A DNA stretch of 9,791 bases from Prevotella sp. UBA3757 (GTDB lineage: Bacteria > Bacteroidota > Bacteroidia > Bacteroidales > Bacteroidaceae): contig DFGF01000154.1 of assembly GCA_002371715.1 (NCBI GenBank), forward strand, positions 1-9,791. Reading direction: 5' to 3'. Positions 1 through 6,177 of the stretch are shown here, one piece after another. The number at the start of each line of letters is the position of its first letter. Positions within the stretch are counted from its first letter, which is position 1. The notes beneath the pieces were generated by a model. It made no database searches. It was not told the origin of the DNA and saw only the letters and a list, made by a program, of their open reading frames with translations. The translations under genes were made by a program, and so were the position numbers.

Positions 1-62
1 AGGCGTAACATCAGAGACGCTTACCCTAAAGACCGCCTTTTCGCTTTCTTGTTCAGACGTTG

Positions 63-94
63 CAAATGTACGAAAAAATCATTGATTCTGCAAA
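63..94 (-). promoter_or_regulatory. Bacteroidota-type promoter pointing out of the window to the left
   Basis: On the minus strand the sequence reads TTTG (plus 91-94), then 20 nt, then TACATTTG (plus 63-70). This fits the Bacteroidota primary sigma factor consensus of TTTG at -33 and TAnnTTTG at -7. Transcription would start near position 60 and run leftwards, so positions 1-60 would be the leader or start of a gene outside the window. No start codon for that gene can be assigned here. Confidence 0.6.
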
Positions 95-173
95 TTGAAT
101 CCCGAAAATCCGTACTTTTTGCACCTTATTTTTTCCCGTTATTGCCGGGAAATAGAATTCCCAGAAGAAAATG

Positions 174-378
174 GACGAATGGACGAATGGACGAATGGAC
201 GTTTTGATATTTTCAAAAATGCAGGCAATATATTTAATATTATATATAATATATATATTATATATATTATTATTATAATAATAGTATCTTCAATCATTGC
301 ACTTATTTTCCCCTCCCTCCTCACTGTAGCACCATCGGAAAACACCAAAATGTCCATTCGTCCATTTGTCCATTTGTC
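174..378. repeat. Long inverted repeat with octamer tandem units (MITE-like or hairpin element)
   Basis: The left arm (174-214) and the reverse complement of the right arm (338-378) match at 36 of 41 positions by hand alignment. The left arm contains 3.5 tandem copies of the octamer GGACGAAT (173-200). The right arm carries a variant series with GGACAAAT units. The 123-nt spacer is extremely AT-rich in its first half (about 229-291, mostly alternating TA). A single-stranded copy could fold into a long stem. Short open frames through it on both strands repeat residues such as NGRMDEW and look like by-products of the repeat, so I treat the stretch as non-coding. It could be a non-autonomous mobile element, a transcript-end structure or an intergenic repeat family; no target-site duplication is evident. 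Confidence 0.6.
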
Positions 379-417
379 TTTTTTTCGGTGGCATGCGATT
401 TTTTTCTCCATGATATG

Positions 418-449
418 GTTGTACTTATCGGAAATTTTTCGTATCTTTG
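418..449 (+). promoter_or_regulatory. Bacteroidota-type promoter upstream of the ATPase remnant and first glycosyltransferase
   Basis: GTTG at 418-421 is followed by 20 nt and then TATCTTTG at 442-449, a good -33/-7 pair. The surrounding 42 nt (411-452) match the promoter region of the intact ATPase gene (3456-3497) at 36 of 42 positions. This shows the two were once the same promoter. It now probably drives the glycosyltransferase at 666 through a leader of about 210 nt. Confidence 0.65.
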
Positions 450-452
450 CAG

Positions 453-551
453 CCGACTACGGGTAAGTAGGTGTCTCACCTGCGGCTGCCGCAAGTGGTA
501 CACATGCGTACACCTGTGCAAAGCAGTGTAATATTCGTTTGTTGTATAGAA
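453..551 (+). other. Palindrome-rich leader or insertion between promoter and ATPase remnant
   Basis: In the intact paralogue only 16 nt separate the TTTGCAG after the -7 element (ends 3497) from the ATG, whereas here the gap is 116 nt. The extra sequence holds small palindromes: AGGTG/CACCT with a 3-nt loop (469-481), the palindrome 481-493, and GTAC/GTAC around 498-511. AGGTGT (469-474) could alternatively pair with ACACCT (510-515), so two mutually exclusive folds are possible. It may be an inserted sequence, a structured 5' leader or a small RNA. I recognise no known riboswitch or RNA family in it. Confidence 0.35.
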
Positions 552-568
552 GCAAAAATTATCGAGAT

Positions 569-666
569 ATGGAGAGATTCTTTAATAAGAAAAGATATAG
601 GACGAGCGCAGTTGGCACAAGCCGTATGAACACAATGGTCGGACAATTGTAGTATAGGGAATGTGA
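569..666 (+). pseudogene. Internally deleted remnant of an AAA ATPase/PD-(D/E)XK nuclease gene
   Basis: The first 18 nt (ATG then codons for ERFFN) match the start of the intact ATPase gene at 3514 in 17 of 18 positions. The last 66 nt (601-666) align without gaps to the last 66 nt of that gene (5050-5115) at 51 positions, encoding 17 identical residues of 21 and ending at the same TGA. About 500 codons between are missing. The two ends are now in different frames, and a conserved Trp codon (TGG) has become TAG at 655-657. Read from the ATG, the frame stops at 650-652 after 27 codons, so no functional protein is expected. Many differences from the paralogue are synonymous, which suggests both copies diverged as working genes before this one decayed. 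The TGA overlaps the ATG of the next glycosyltransferase (TGATG at 664-668). Confidence 0.85.
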
Positions 667-1643
667 TGGAACCATTGTTGAGCGTTATAACTCCAGTCTA
701 CAATGTAGAAGCCTATCTGAACAGGTGCGTCGAGAGCATTCTGGCCCAGTCTTATAGCCACGTAGAGCTGATAGTGGTTGACGATGGCTCGACGGACGGC
801 TCGGGCCGTTTGTGTGACCGCTGGGCGGCAAAAGATAGTCGGGTGCGGGTCATTCATAAAGAGAATGGTGGAGTGAGTTCTGCAAGGAACGAAGGGCTAA
901 AGATGGCCACGGGACAATACCTGACCTTTGTAGACCCGGATGACTACCTTGCTCCCGATACGTATGCAGCGAATATGGAGTATTTGCTGCGGCACCAGGA
1001 GATCGATATGCTGCAATATCCGTATATTGAAGTGGCTGCTGGTGGAAAGATGATTCGGGAGCATCGGCCTAAGGTTGCAGTGCTGACTGGTGCCAGGCAG
1101 ATATTTGCGAACTGGTGGTCGGGTTCTCCATTGAACTATAGTATTTGTAATAAAATTTTTAGACGTGATTTATGGCACGACATTTTGTTCAGAGTGGGAC
1201 ATGTTTCAGAAGATACTATGTTGGTTGCAATATTTGTAAATCGTGCTCAGTCCGTGTTTATTTCCAGTCAGGGGCTTTATTACTATCAGCGCGACAGGGT
1301 GGACTCGTATACCTTTGGTGAATATGATTTCGATAAGCATCTCGACCTGTTTTACGCCCACTCTGCCATTTATGATTGTTTCCACCAGTTTCCCGACATG
1401 AAAAATGAGAAGGTGCTAGCCTTTACGCGTCTGTTCAGGCGGCTGATAACGGCCAAAAGTGTCAGCCCCGAGTCAGACATAACCGTACCTCTGGGGATCA
1501 TCAATGAGGGCTATCCTACATGGCGCGAACTATTAGCAACGCAGGGGACGGAAAAATTGTGGCTGATGTCGGGCAAAATACTGGGCCCGCGCCTGTTTAC
1601 AGCCCTGTTTTTGCAATATCTGAGGCTGTCGTCACGTCTTTGA
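666..1643 (+). CDS. Family 2 glycosyltransferase
   Basis: This 325-residue protein is an inverting GT-A fold glycosyltransferase of family GT2, expected to act at the cytoplasmic face of the inner membrane and add one sugar from a nucleotide-sugar donor to a growing glycan. The N-terminal domain opens with SVITPVYNVEAYL (6-18). It shows DDGSTDGS (39-46), the SARNEGL stretch (72-78), the metal-binding DPDD (90-93) and a catalytic-base ED pair (182-183), followed by YYYQRDRVDSYT (205-216), a common post-ED signature in this group. Donor and acceptor cannot be read from the sequence. I chose ATG at 666 rather than GTG at 663 because it begins the family-typical N-terminus and overlaps the old ATPase stop. 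Its 3' end overlaps the convergent glycosyltransferase by 12 nt. Expression probably comes from the promoter at 418-449. Confidence 0.9.
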   Translation: MEPLLSVITPVYNVEAYLNRCVESILAQSYSHVELIVVDDGSTDGSGRLCDRWAAKDSRVRVIHKENGGVSSARNEGLKMATGQYLTFVDPDDYLAPDTYAANMEYLLRHQEIDMLQYPYIEVAAGGKMIREHRPKVAVLTGARQIFANWWSGSPLNYSICNKIFRRDLWHDILFRVGHVSEDTMLVAIFVNRAQSVFISSQGLYYYQRDRVDSYTFGEYDFDKHLDLFYAHSAIYDCFHQFPDMKNEKVLAFTRLFRRLITAKSVSPESDITVPLGIINEGYPTWRELLATQGTEKLWLMSGKILGPRLFTALFLQYLRLSSRL

Positions 1644-2612
1644 CTTCCGGTAGAGCATGTAGAGTCTTGTTGGCAAAAGCGTTATCAGCAGCATGCCGGT
1701 CCTGCTGAATCCGCAGGCGGCATAGTGGCGTCCCAGCAGCTGGCGGTGGCTGCGGATGAAGCGGAGCACGGACTTGATGCGGGGGTCGGCGTGGTACTGT
1801 GGAAAGCGTGCCACCTTGCCCAGCAGTTCGTTGTAGTACATGATGATGTGTACCGTGCTCCACAGCCTGACTGTTTCCGTCTCGCCCTGGACGGCCTTCT
1901 GGGTGACGCGGACGCGCCGGAGCCGGTTGTCAATGTACTGGCTGATGTTTTCTAGGAAATAAGCGTGGGCCAGCGAGTTCTGGCGGTGGGTGTAGCAGTA
2001 GAGCGGTTCGTCGACGATGACGGTGGTGCGGGCGCAGCCGAAGGCTCGGATGTTGAAGATGAAGTCCTCGTCGGTGCGCAGTCCAGGGTCGTTGGTGATG
2101 TGGTGTTCCACAAGCGTTTGGTGCTTGTAGAGCTTCGTCCAGCACTGCGAGTAAATCTTGTCCTTCGAGAAGAAGTGGACGAGTCCCTCCTCATGGTTGA
2201 GCACCAGGGTTTGGCCCGTGCTGTTCAGGTGGCTGAAGTTGCCCGCTTCATCCACCTGCTTGTAGTTGCAGCAGACGATGTCGGCATCGTGAGCATAGCC
2301 CGCCGCGACCATATTGCTGAGCATCAGCGGTTCCATCCGGTCGTCGCTGTCAGTAAGGGCGATATAGCGGCCCCGGGCCAGCCGCAGCCCTTCGTTCTTG
2401 GCCGTGGCGGGTCCTGAGTTCTGGATGTGGATGGCGCGGACGTTGTCGTGCGTGGCGGCGTAGCGGTCGCAGATGGCGGGCGAGGAGTCCGTCGAGCCGT
2501 CGTCGACCAGGATAACCTCCAGCGTGACGCCAGCCTGGCTGAGCACGCTGTCGACGCAGGCGGCCACGTATTGCTCGGTGTTGTAGACGGGTATGATGAT
2601 GCTGACATCCAT
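1632..2612 (-). CDS. Family 2 glycosyltransferase
   Basis: This 326-residue GT2 enzyme starts with SIIIPVYNTEQYV (4-16). It has DDGSTDSS (37-44), ATAKNEGL (69-76), the DxD-type DSDD (88-91), a TDED motif with the likely catalytic base (180-183) and YCYTHRQNSL (205-214). It should transfer a sugar to the same lipid-linked polysaccharide as its neighbours; the specificity is not predictable. It lies 6 nt downstream of the stop of the minus-strand glycosyltransferase 2619-3413, so the two form an operon read right to left. Base composition is strikingly GC-rich (the 60 nt from 2461 are 67% G+C), unlike the AT-rich acyltransferase nearby. This suggests a separate origin. The C-terminus overlaps the convergent gene ending at 1643. 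Confidence 0.9.
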   Translation of the reverse strand: MDVSIIIPVYNTEQYVAACVDSVLSQAGVTLEVILVDDGSTDSSPAICDRYAATHDNVRAIHIQNSGPATAKNEGLRLARGRYIALTDSDDRMEPLMLSNMVAAGYAHDADIVCCNYKQVDEAGNFSHLNSTGQTLVLNHEEGLVHFFSKDKIYSQCWTKLYKHQTLVEHHITNDPGLRTDEDFIFNIRAFGCARTTVIVDEPLYCYTHRQNSLAHAYFLENISQYIDNRLRRVRVTQKAVQGETETVRLWSTVHIIMYYNELLGKVARFPQYHADPRIKSVLRFIRSHRQLLGRHYAACGFSRTGMLLITLLPTRLYMLYRKSKT

Positions 2613-2618
2613 GGCTGC

Positions 2619-3413
2619 TTAATGTTTCTTGTGGGATAGTCTTAATAAAAGATAGATGAATTTTTTTGTCAGACGCCGGATGCCGACCGTCTGAGTGAGC
2701 CGGACGGAGAGGTCAAGCAGTTCGTCGTCAACGGGCGTGAGCCGTTGGTAGTCGGCCAGCACGCGTGGTGGAAACAGCTCCTTGAGAATCTGGTCACGCT
2801 CCTTGGGCAACAAGCCGTTGGAGTTAGAACTGATGCCCGTGGTGTCGTAGTCGGCTATGATGGTGTCGATATTCCTGAAGCAGCAGTTGTCGAAGACCAG
2901 CGTTTGCAGGCAGAACTTCCAGTCGGACAAAATTTTGTAGCGCTCGTCGTAGGGGTGCCTAACCAGGAGCTCGCGCCTGATAATCATGGCCTGGTGGGGC
3001 AGGCTGCCACGCATCAGGTCGACCAGCGTGATGTCGTTCTTATGGTGGCCTTGCGGGCGTGGGTTGCTGCCCTTCAGCACCTTGCCGCAGATGATGTCCT
3101 CGTCGTACACAGTCGCTGCCTCCAGTGCGTCGATAGCGTGGAAGCAGTCGCCAGAGTTCATGAACACGCAATAGTCACCGTGAGCCTGGGCCACGCCCTT
3201 GTTCATGGCGTGGTAGACGCCGTGGTCCTGTTCGGAAACCCAGTAGTCGATGCAGGCTTCGTGGGCCTTGATGACGTCTACGCTGCCGTCGGTCGAGCCT
3301 CCGTCAATAATCAGGTATTCGTAGTCGCGGCATGTCTGGCCCACGACGCTCTCAATCGTCCGGGCCAAGCCGTCGCGGTTGTTGTAGTTGATGGTTATGA
3401 CGGAATACTTCAT
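2619..3413 (-). CDS. Family 2 glycosyltransferase, WfgS/WcaE-like type
   Basis: This 264-residue protein belongs to a GT2 subgroup distinct from its neighbours. It starts with YSVITINYNNRDGL and carries IIDGGSTDGS (35-44) and EQDHGVYHAMNKG (61-73). An NSGD motif (86-89) replaces the usual DxD, and SLPHQAMIIRREL (137-149) and LSDWKF (162-167) carry the likely catalytic Asp. These are features I associate with the O-antigen and colanic-acid enzymes WfgS and WcaE. An upstream extension to 3548 is open, but it would run back through the divergent promoter and into the ATPase gene. ATG at 3413 gives the normal N-terminus and is chosen. It is the first gene of a two-gene minus-strand operon and diverges from the ATPase gene at 3514. 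The sugar it transfers is unknown. Confidence 0.88.
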   Translation of the reverse strand: MKYSVITINYNNRDGLARTIESVVGQTCRDYEYLIIDGGSTDGSVDVIKAHEACIDYWVSEQDHGVYHAMNKGVAQAHGDYCVFMNSGDCFHAIDALEAATVYDEDIICGKVLKGSNPRPQGHHKNDITLVDLMRGSLPHQAMIIRRELLVRHPYDERYKILSDWKFCLQTLVFDNCCFRNIDTIIADYDTTGISSNSNGLLPKERDQILKELFPPRVLADYQRLTPVDDELLDLSVRLTQTVGIRRLTKKFIYLLLRLSHKKH

Positions 3414-3434
3414 CGGTACGCGCTGATTTTTCGG

Positions 3435-3442
3435 CAAAGTTA
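3435..3442 (-). promoter_or_regulatory. Candidate -7 element for the minus-strand glycosyltransferase operon
   Basis: On the minus strand positions 3442 to 3435 read TAACTTTG, matching TAnnTTTG. It lies 21 nt upstream of the ATG at 3413. At the expected -33 position (about 3463-3466) there is no TTTG, so the promoter is incomplete by consensus. It would overlap the plus-strand promoter of the ATPase gene face to face. Confidence 0.4.
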
Positions 3443-3462
3443 GCAAATTTTTCCAAGATATG

Positions 3463-3494
3463 GTTGAACTTCTCGGAATTATTTCGTATTTTTG
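3463..3494 (+). promoter_or_regulatory. Bacteroidota-type promoter of the intact ATPase gene
   Basis: GTTG (3463-3466), a 20-nt spacer and TATTTTTG (3487-3494) fit the Bacteroidota consensus. The ATG at 3514 is 19 nt beyond the -7 element, so the leader is very short. This placement argues against the upstream in-frame start at 3460, which would lie before the promoter. A near copy lies at 418-449. Confidence 0.65.
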
Positions 3495-3513
3495 CAGAAA
3501 ATTTTGTGAGAGC

Positions 3514-5115
3514 ATGGAGAGATTCTTCAATACGGCCGGACCGAACATTCCTGAAGACAGCTATACTATCGACCCGCTGAAGCGGTTTGATTTGGAGGAT
3601 ATTCTGACGTTGATTCGTCAGAAACGCTATTTCGTGCTGCACGCACCGCGCCAGACGGGCAAGACATCATGCATGCTGGCCTTGCGCGACTTTCTGAACG
3701 CCACGGGCCAGTACATTGCCGTATATGCCAACGTGGAGGGCGGTCAAGGCTCGCGAAATGACGTCCAGAGCGTGGTGAAGTCGACGGTCGACACGCTGGC
3801 CGAGGAATTCAGAGGCGTGTTAGGTCATGATATGCCTTTGGCCATCCGAGACGAGGTTCAGGCGGTAGGAAAGGATGCGTTGCTTACTACGTATCTGGGA
3901 CGTTTGTCTGAGAATTGCCCCAAACCGATAGTGTTAGTTATTGACGAGATTGATGCCCTGGTGGGCGACTCGCTGGTCAGTGTTCTGCGCCAGTTGCGGG
4001 CGGGCTATGCCAACCGTCCCAAGGCTTTTCCGCAGACCGTCATCCTCTGCGGTGTCCGCGACGTGCGCGACTACCGCATCGTGCTCTCCAATCAGGACAT
4101 CGTCACGGGCGGTTCGGCCTTCAACATCAAGGCAGAGTCACTACGGCTGGGAGATTTCTCCGAGGAGGAAATCCACGAGCTGTACATGCAGCACACCAAC
4201 GAGACCGGCCAAAGGTTTGACGAGGCCTGCTTCCCATTAATATGGAATGCCACCGAGGGCCAGCCGTGGCTGGTCAACGCCCTGGCGCGCGAGGTGACGT
4301 GGAGCATGAAGGAGAACCGCGACCGCAGCATCACCATCACCCCGGAGATGATGTATAAGGCGCAGGAAAACCTGATTTACCGCCGTGACACGCATATTGA
4401 CATACTGATAGACAAGTTGCAGGAGCCGCGAGTGAAACGCGTCATTGAGCCGATTCTGGCTAATAATGATGAGGCAGATGATAGTTTAGTGCCAAATGAC
4501 GATATTCTGTATGTGCAGGATATGGGATTAATTAAGGTGGAGCGCGGCAAGCCCCGTCGTATAGCCAACGGCATTTATCGCGAGATCATTCCCCGCGAGC
4601 TGACCTGGAGCACGCAGGGCGCACTGGTTCAAGAGCCCCAATGGTACCAACGGGCCGACGGCAGCATTGACATGGAAAAACTCCTGCTGGACTTCCAGCA
4701 GTTCTTCCGCGAGAACAGCGATGCCTGGATTGCGAAGTTCGACTATGCGGAGGCCGGTCCGCAGCTGCTGTTGCAGGCCTTCTTGCAGCGCATCGTCAAC
4801 GGTGGCGGCTACATAGATTGTGAGTACGGCCTGGGTCGTAGGCGCACCGACCTGCTCATACGCAAGCCCCTGACCGACGGCTACGGTGGCCCCGTGCAGC
4901 GCATCGTGCTGGAACTGAAAATCAAGCGCTACAGCCTGGAGCGCACTATCGACGAGGGGCTGAGGCAAACAGCCGACTATATGGACGTGGTGGGCTCGGT
5001 AGACGAGGCCCACTTCATCATCTTCGACCGTTCGAAGGAGCGTTCGTGGGACGAACGCATCTGGCATAAGCCGTATGAGTGGAATGGCCGGACCATCATG
5101 GTGTGGGGAATGTGA
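3514..5115 (+). CDS. AAA-type P-loop ATPase with C-terminal PD-(D/E)XK nuclease-like domain
   Basis: This 533-residue protein has an N-terminal P-loop ATPase: Walker A APRQTGKT (44-51), Walker B LVIDEID (141-147, acidic pair D144/E145) and a sensor-like strand TVILCGVRD (175-183). A middle region of helical, winged-helix-like character follows (about 215-365). The C-terminal part contains RRRTDLLI (442-449) and IVLELKIKR (464-472), giving D446, E467 and K469 in the order of a PD-(D/E)XK nuclease core. Similar two-domain proteins are common in Bacteroidota genomes, often in several copies, and their role is not established; they are annotated as ATP-binding or PD-(D/E)XK nuclease superfamily proteins. 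Nothing suggests sugar chemistry, so its place between glycan genes is unexplained. Defence, mobile-element or DNA-maintenance roles are guesses. The ATG at 3514 is preferred because the promoter occupies 3463-3494. The acyltransferase follows after 23 nt. Confidence 0.85.
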   Translation: MERFFNTAGPNIPEDSYTIDPLKRFDLEDILTLIRQKRYFVLHAPRQTGKTSCMLALRDFLNATGQYIAVYANVEGGQGSRNDVQSVVKSTVDTLAEEFRGVLGHDMPLAIRDEVQAVGKDALLTTYLGRLSENCPKPIVLVIDEIDALVGDSLVSVLRQLRAGYANRPKAFPQTVILCGVRDVRDYRIVLSNQDIVTGGSAFNIKAESLRLGDFSEEEIHELYMQHTNETGQRFDEACFPLIWNATEGQPWLVNALAREVTWSMKENRDRSITITPEMMYKAQENLIYRRDTHIDILIDKLQEPRVKRVIEPILANNDEADDSLVPNDDILYVQDMGLIKVERGKPRRIANGIYREIIPRELTWSTQGALVQEPQWYQRADGSIDMEKLLLDFQQFFRENSDAWIAKFDYAEAGPQLLLQAFLQRIVNGGGYIDCEYGLGRRRTDLLIRKPLTDGYGGPVQRIVLELKIKRYSLERTIDEGLRQTADYMDVVGSVDEAHFIIFDRSKERSWDERIWHKPYEWNGRTIMVWGM

Positions 5116-5138
5116 GACTTGAGAGTAAGTTATAAATC

Positions 5139-6170
5139 ATGGAACGTAATTCGAGCATAGAAGTATATCGTATTTTAGCAACGTTTGCCGTATTAGTCTT
5201 TCATTTTAATGGATGGCTTGTAGGAGGAATGCCAAAGCATTTCGATATGGATAATGTTTCTTTATTTAGAATTGTTCAGGCTTTAATAGAAGCATGCACG
5301 TGTATATGTGTTAATATGTTTATTATTATATCGGGTTATTTTGGGATAAGGCTAAAGTTTCAGTCTGTTTTACGTATTTGTCTTTTGTTATTTTCTATTC
5401 ACGTTCCCTTTTATATTATTGATTGTCTTTTTTTTGATAATACCTTTCAACTGAAAGTGTTTGTAAAAACATTTCTTGTAATTTCAAATGGAGGCTATTT
5501 CATACAATGCTATATGATGCTTATGTTTTTATCCCCAATAATCAACTCTTTTGTTGAGAATAATAAGGTAAGCGGTTTGTATTATTGTGTATTATTCTTG
5601 TTTGTTGAGTTTTGGTTTGATTGTATAACTCATACAGATAATATAGGGTTTAATCATGGTTATTCTGTTATTCATTTCGTATTAATATATATGTTGGCAA
5701 GATATTTGTCACTGAACAAAGAAAGATTTTTGGAGTACAAAAAGCAGATGTGGATTTTCGGTTACTTATTATGCTCCCTTATAATCTTTGGAATGTATCT
5801 TTTGGATATTAATTATGTATGGCAGTATTCAAATCCAATTATTATTTTTTCCGCTTTTTGTAGTTTTATACCATTTCTGTATAATAGCTATTTAAATGAA
5901 AATATCAACTGGGTGGCAAAGTCTACTTTAGCAGTGTATATTATACATGTAACAGTGCCAGTTTATTATATAGTGAAAGGTCTCGATAATTATTGCCTAT
6001 TATATTATAGTTATCCTTCTTATTTGCTATGTATGATATGCTGCTCATTAGCCGTTTTTGTCATAAGTATATTTTACGACAAGGTAAGATTGTTAGTTAC
6101 AAATCCTTTGGAGAGAGTTCTTTTGTTATTCTTTAATAATGTTATGTCACATTGTAAAATGGTTAAATAG
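5139..6170 (+). CDS. Acyltransferase family 3 membrane protein (probable polysaccharide O-acetyltransferase)
   Basis: This 343-residue, strongly hydrophobic protein probably has about ten membrane segments. The N-terminus SIEVYRILATFAVLVFHF (6-23) contains the family-typical Arg11 and His22. NMFIIISGYF (59-68) and STLAVYIIH (262-270) match other conserved acyltransferase-3 positions. Relatives such as OafA and WbbJ/WecH-type proteins transfer acetyl or other acyl groups to sugars at the inner membrane, so decoration of the locus polysaccharide is the likely role; the acyl group and acceptor sugar are unknown. The gene is very AT-rich (the 60 nt from 5341 are 30% G+C) and rich in TTA, ATA and TAT codons, unlike its GC-rich neighbours. 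This points to recent acquisition. It lies 23 nt after the ATPase gene and 7 nt before the next glycosyltransferase, probably one transcript. Confidence 0.88.
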   Translation: MERNSSIEVYRILATFAVLVFHFNGWLVGGMPKHFDMDNVSLFRIVQALIEACTCICVNMFIIISGYFGIRLKFQSVLRICLLLFSIHVPFYIIDCLFFDNTFQLKVFVKTFLVISNGGYFIQCYMMLMFLSPIINSFVENNKVSGLYYCVLFLFVEFWFDCITHTDNIGFNHGYSVIHFVLIYMLARYLSLNKERFLEYKKQMWIFGYLLCSLIIFGMYLLDINYVWQYSNPIIIFSAFCSFIPFLYNSYLNENINWVAKSTLAVYIIHVTVPVYYIVKGLDNYCLLYYSYPSYLLCMICCSLAVFVISIFYDKVRLLVTNPLERVLLLFFNNVMSHCKMVK

Positions 6171-6177
6171 TGAGAGA

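Noticed and set aside
173..200. Possible CRISPR-like array from the GGACGAAT repeats
   Set aside because: Units are 8 nt and directly adjacent with no spacers, so this is a simple tandem repeat.
229..291. AT-rich alternating-TA stretch as a replication origin
   Set aside because: There are no DnaA boxes or iterons beside it and no replication genes in the window; it is the core of the inverted repeat.
95..466. Open frames on both strands across the inverted repeat (up to 123 codons)
   Set aside because: They run through octamer repeats, an alternating-TA core and the promoter, show low-complexity residues (runs of Ile and Tyr) and mirror each other because of the inverted repeat. They are not credible proteins.
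569..652. A 27-codon small protein starting at the remnant's ATG
   Set aside because: After six codons it runs out of frame with the conserved tail of the paralogue, which explains the sequence better as a decayed gene.
1685..2608. Several long open frames in other frames over the GC-rich glycosyltransferase
   Set aside because: High G+C removes stop codons; products are rich in Arg, Ser, Pro and Ala with no recognisable domain.
3460..3513. N-terminal extension of the ATPase protein from the ATG at 3460
   Set aside because: The extension overlaps the -33/-7 promoter elements, and the remnant copy conserves the ATG followed by ERFFN, matching the start at 3514.
3414..3548. N-terminal extension of the minus-strand glycosyltransferase to 3548
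   Set aside because: It reads antisense through the ATPase start and both promoters, and the GT2 fold begins right at the Met encoded at 3413.
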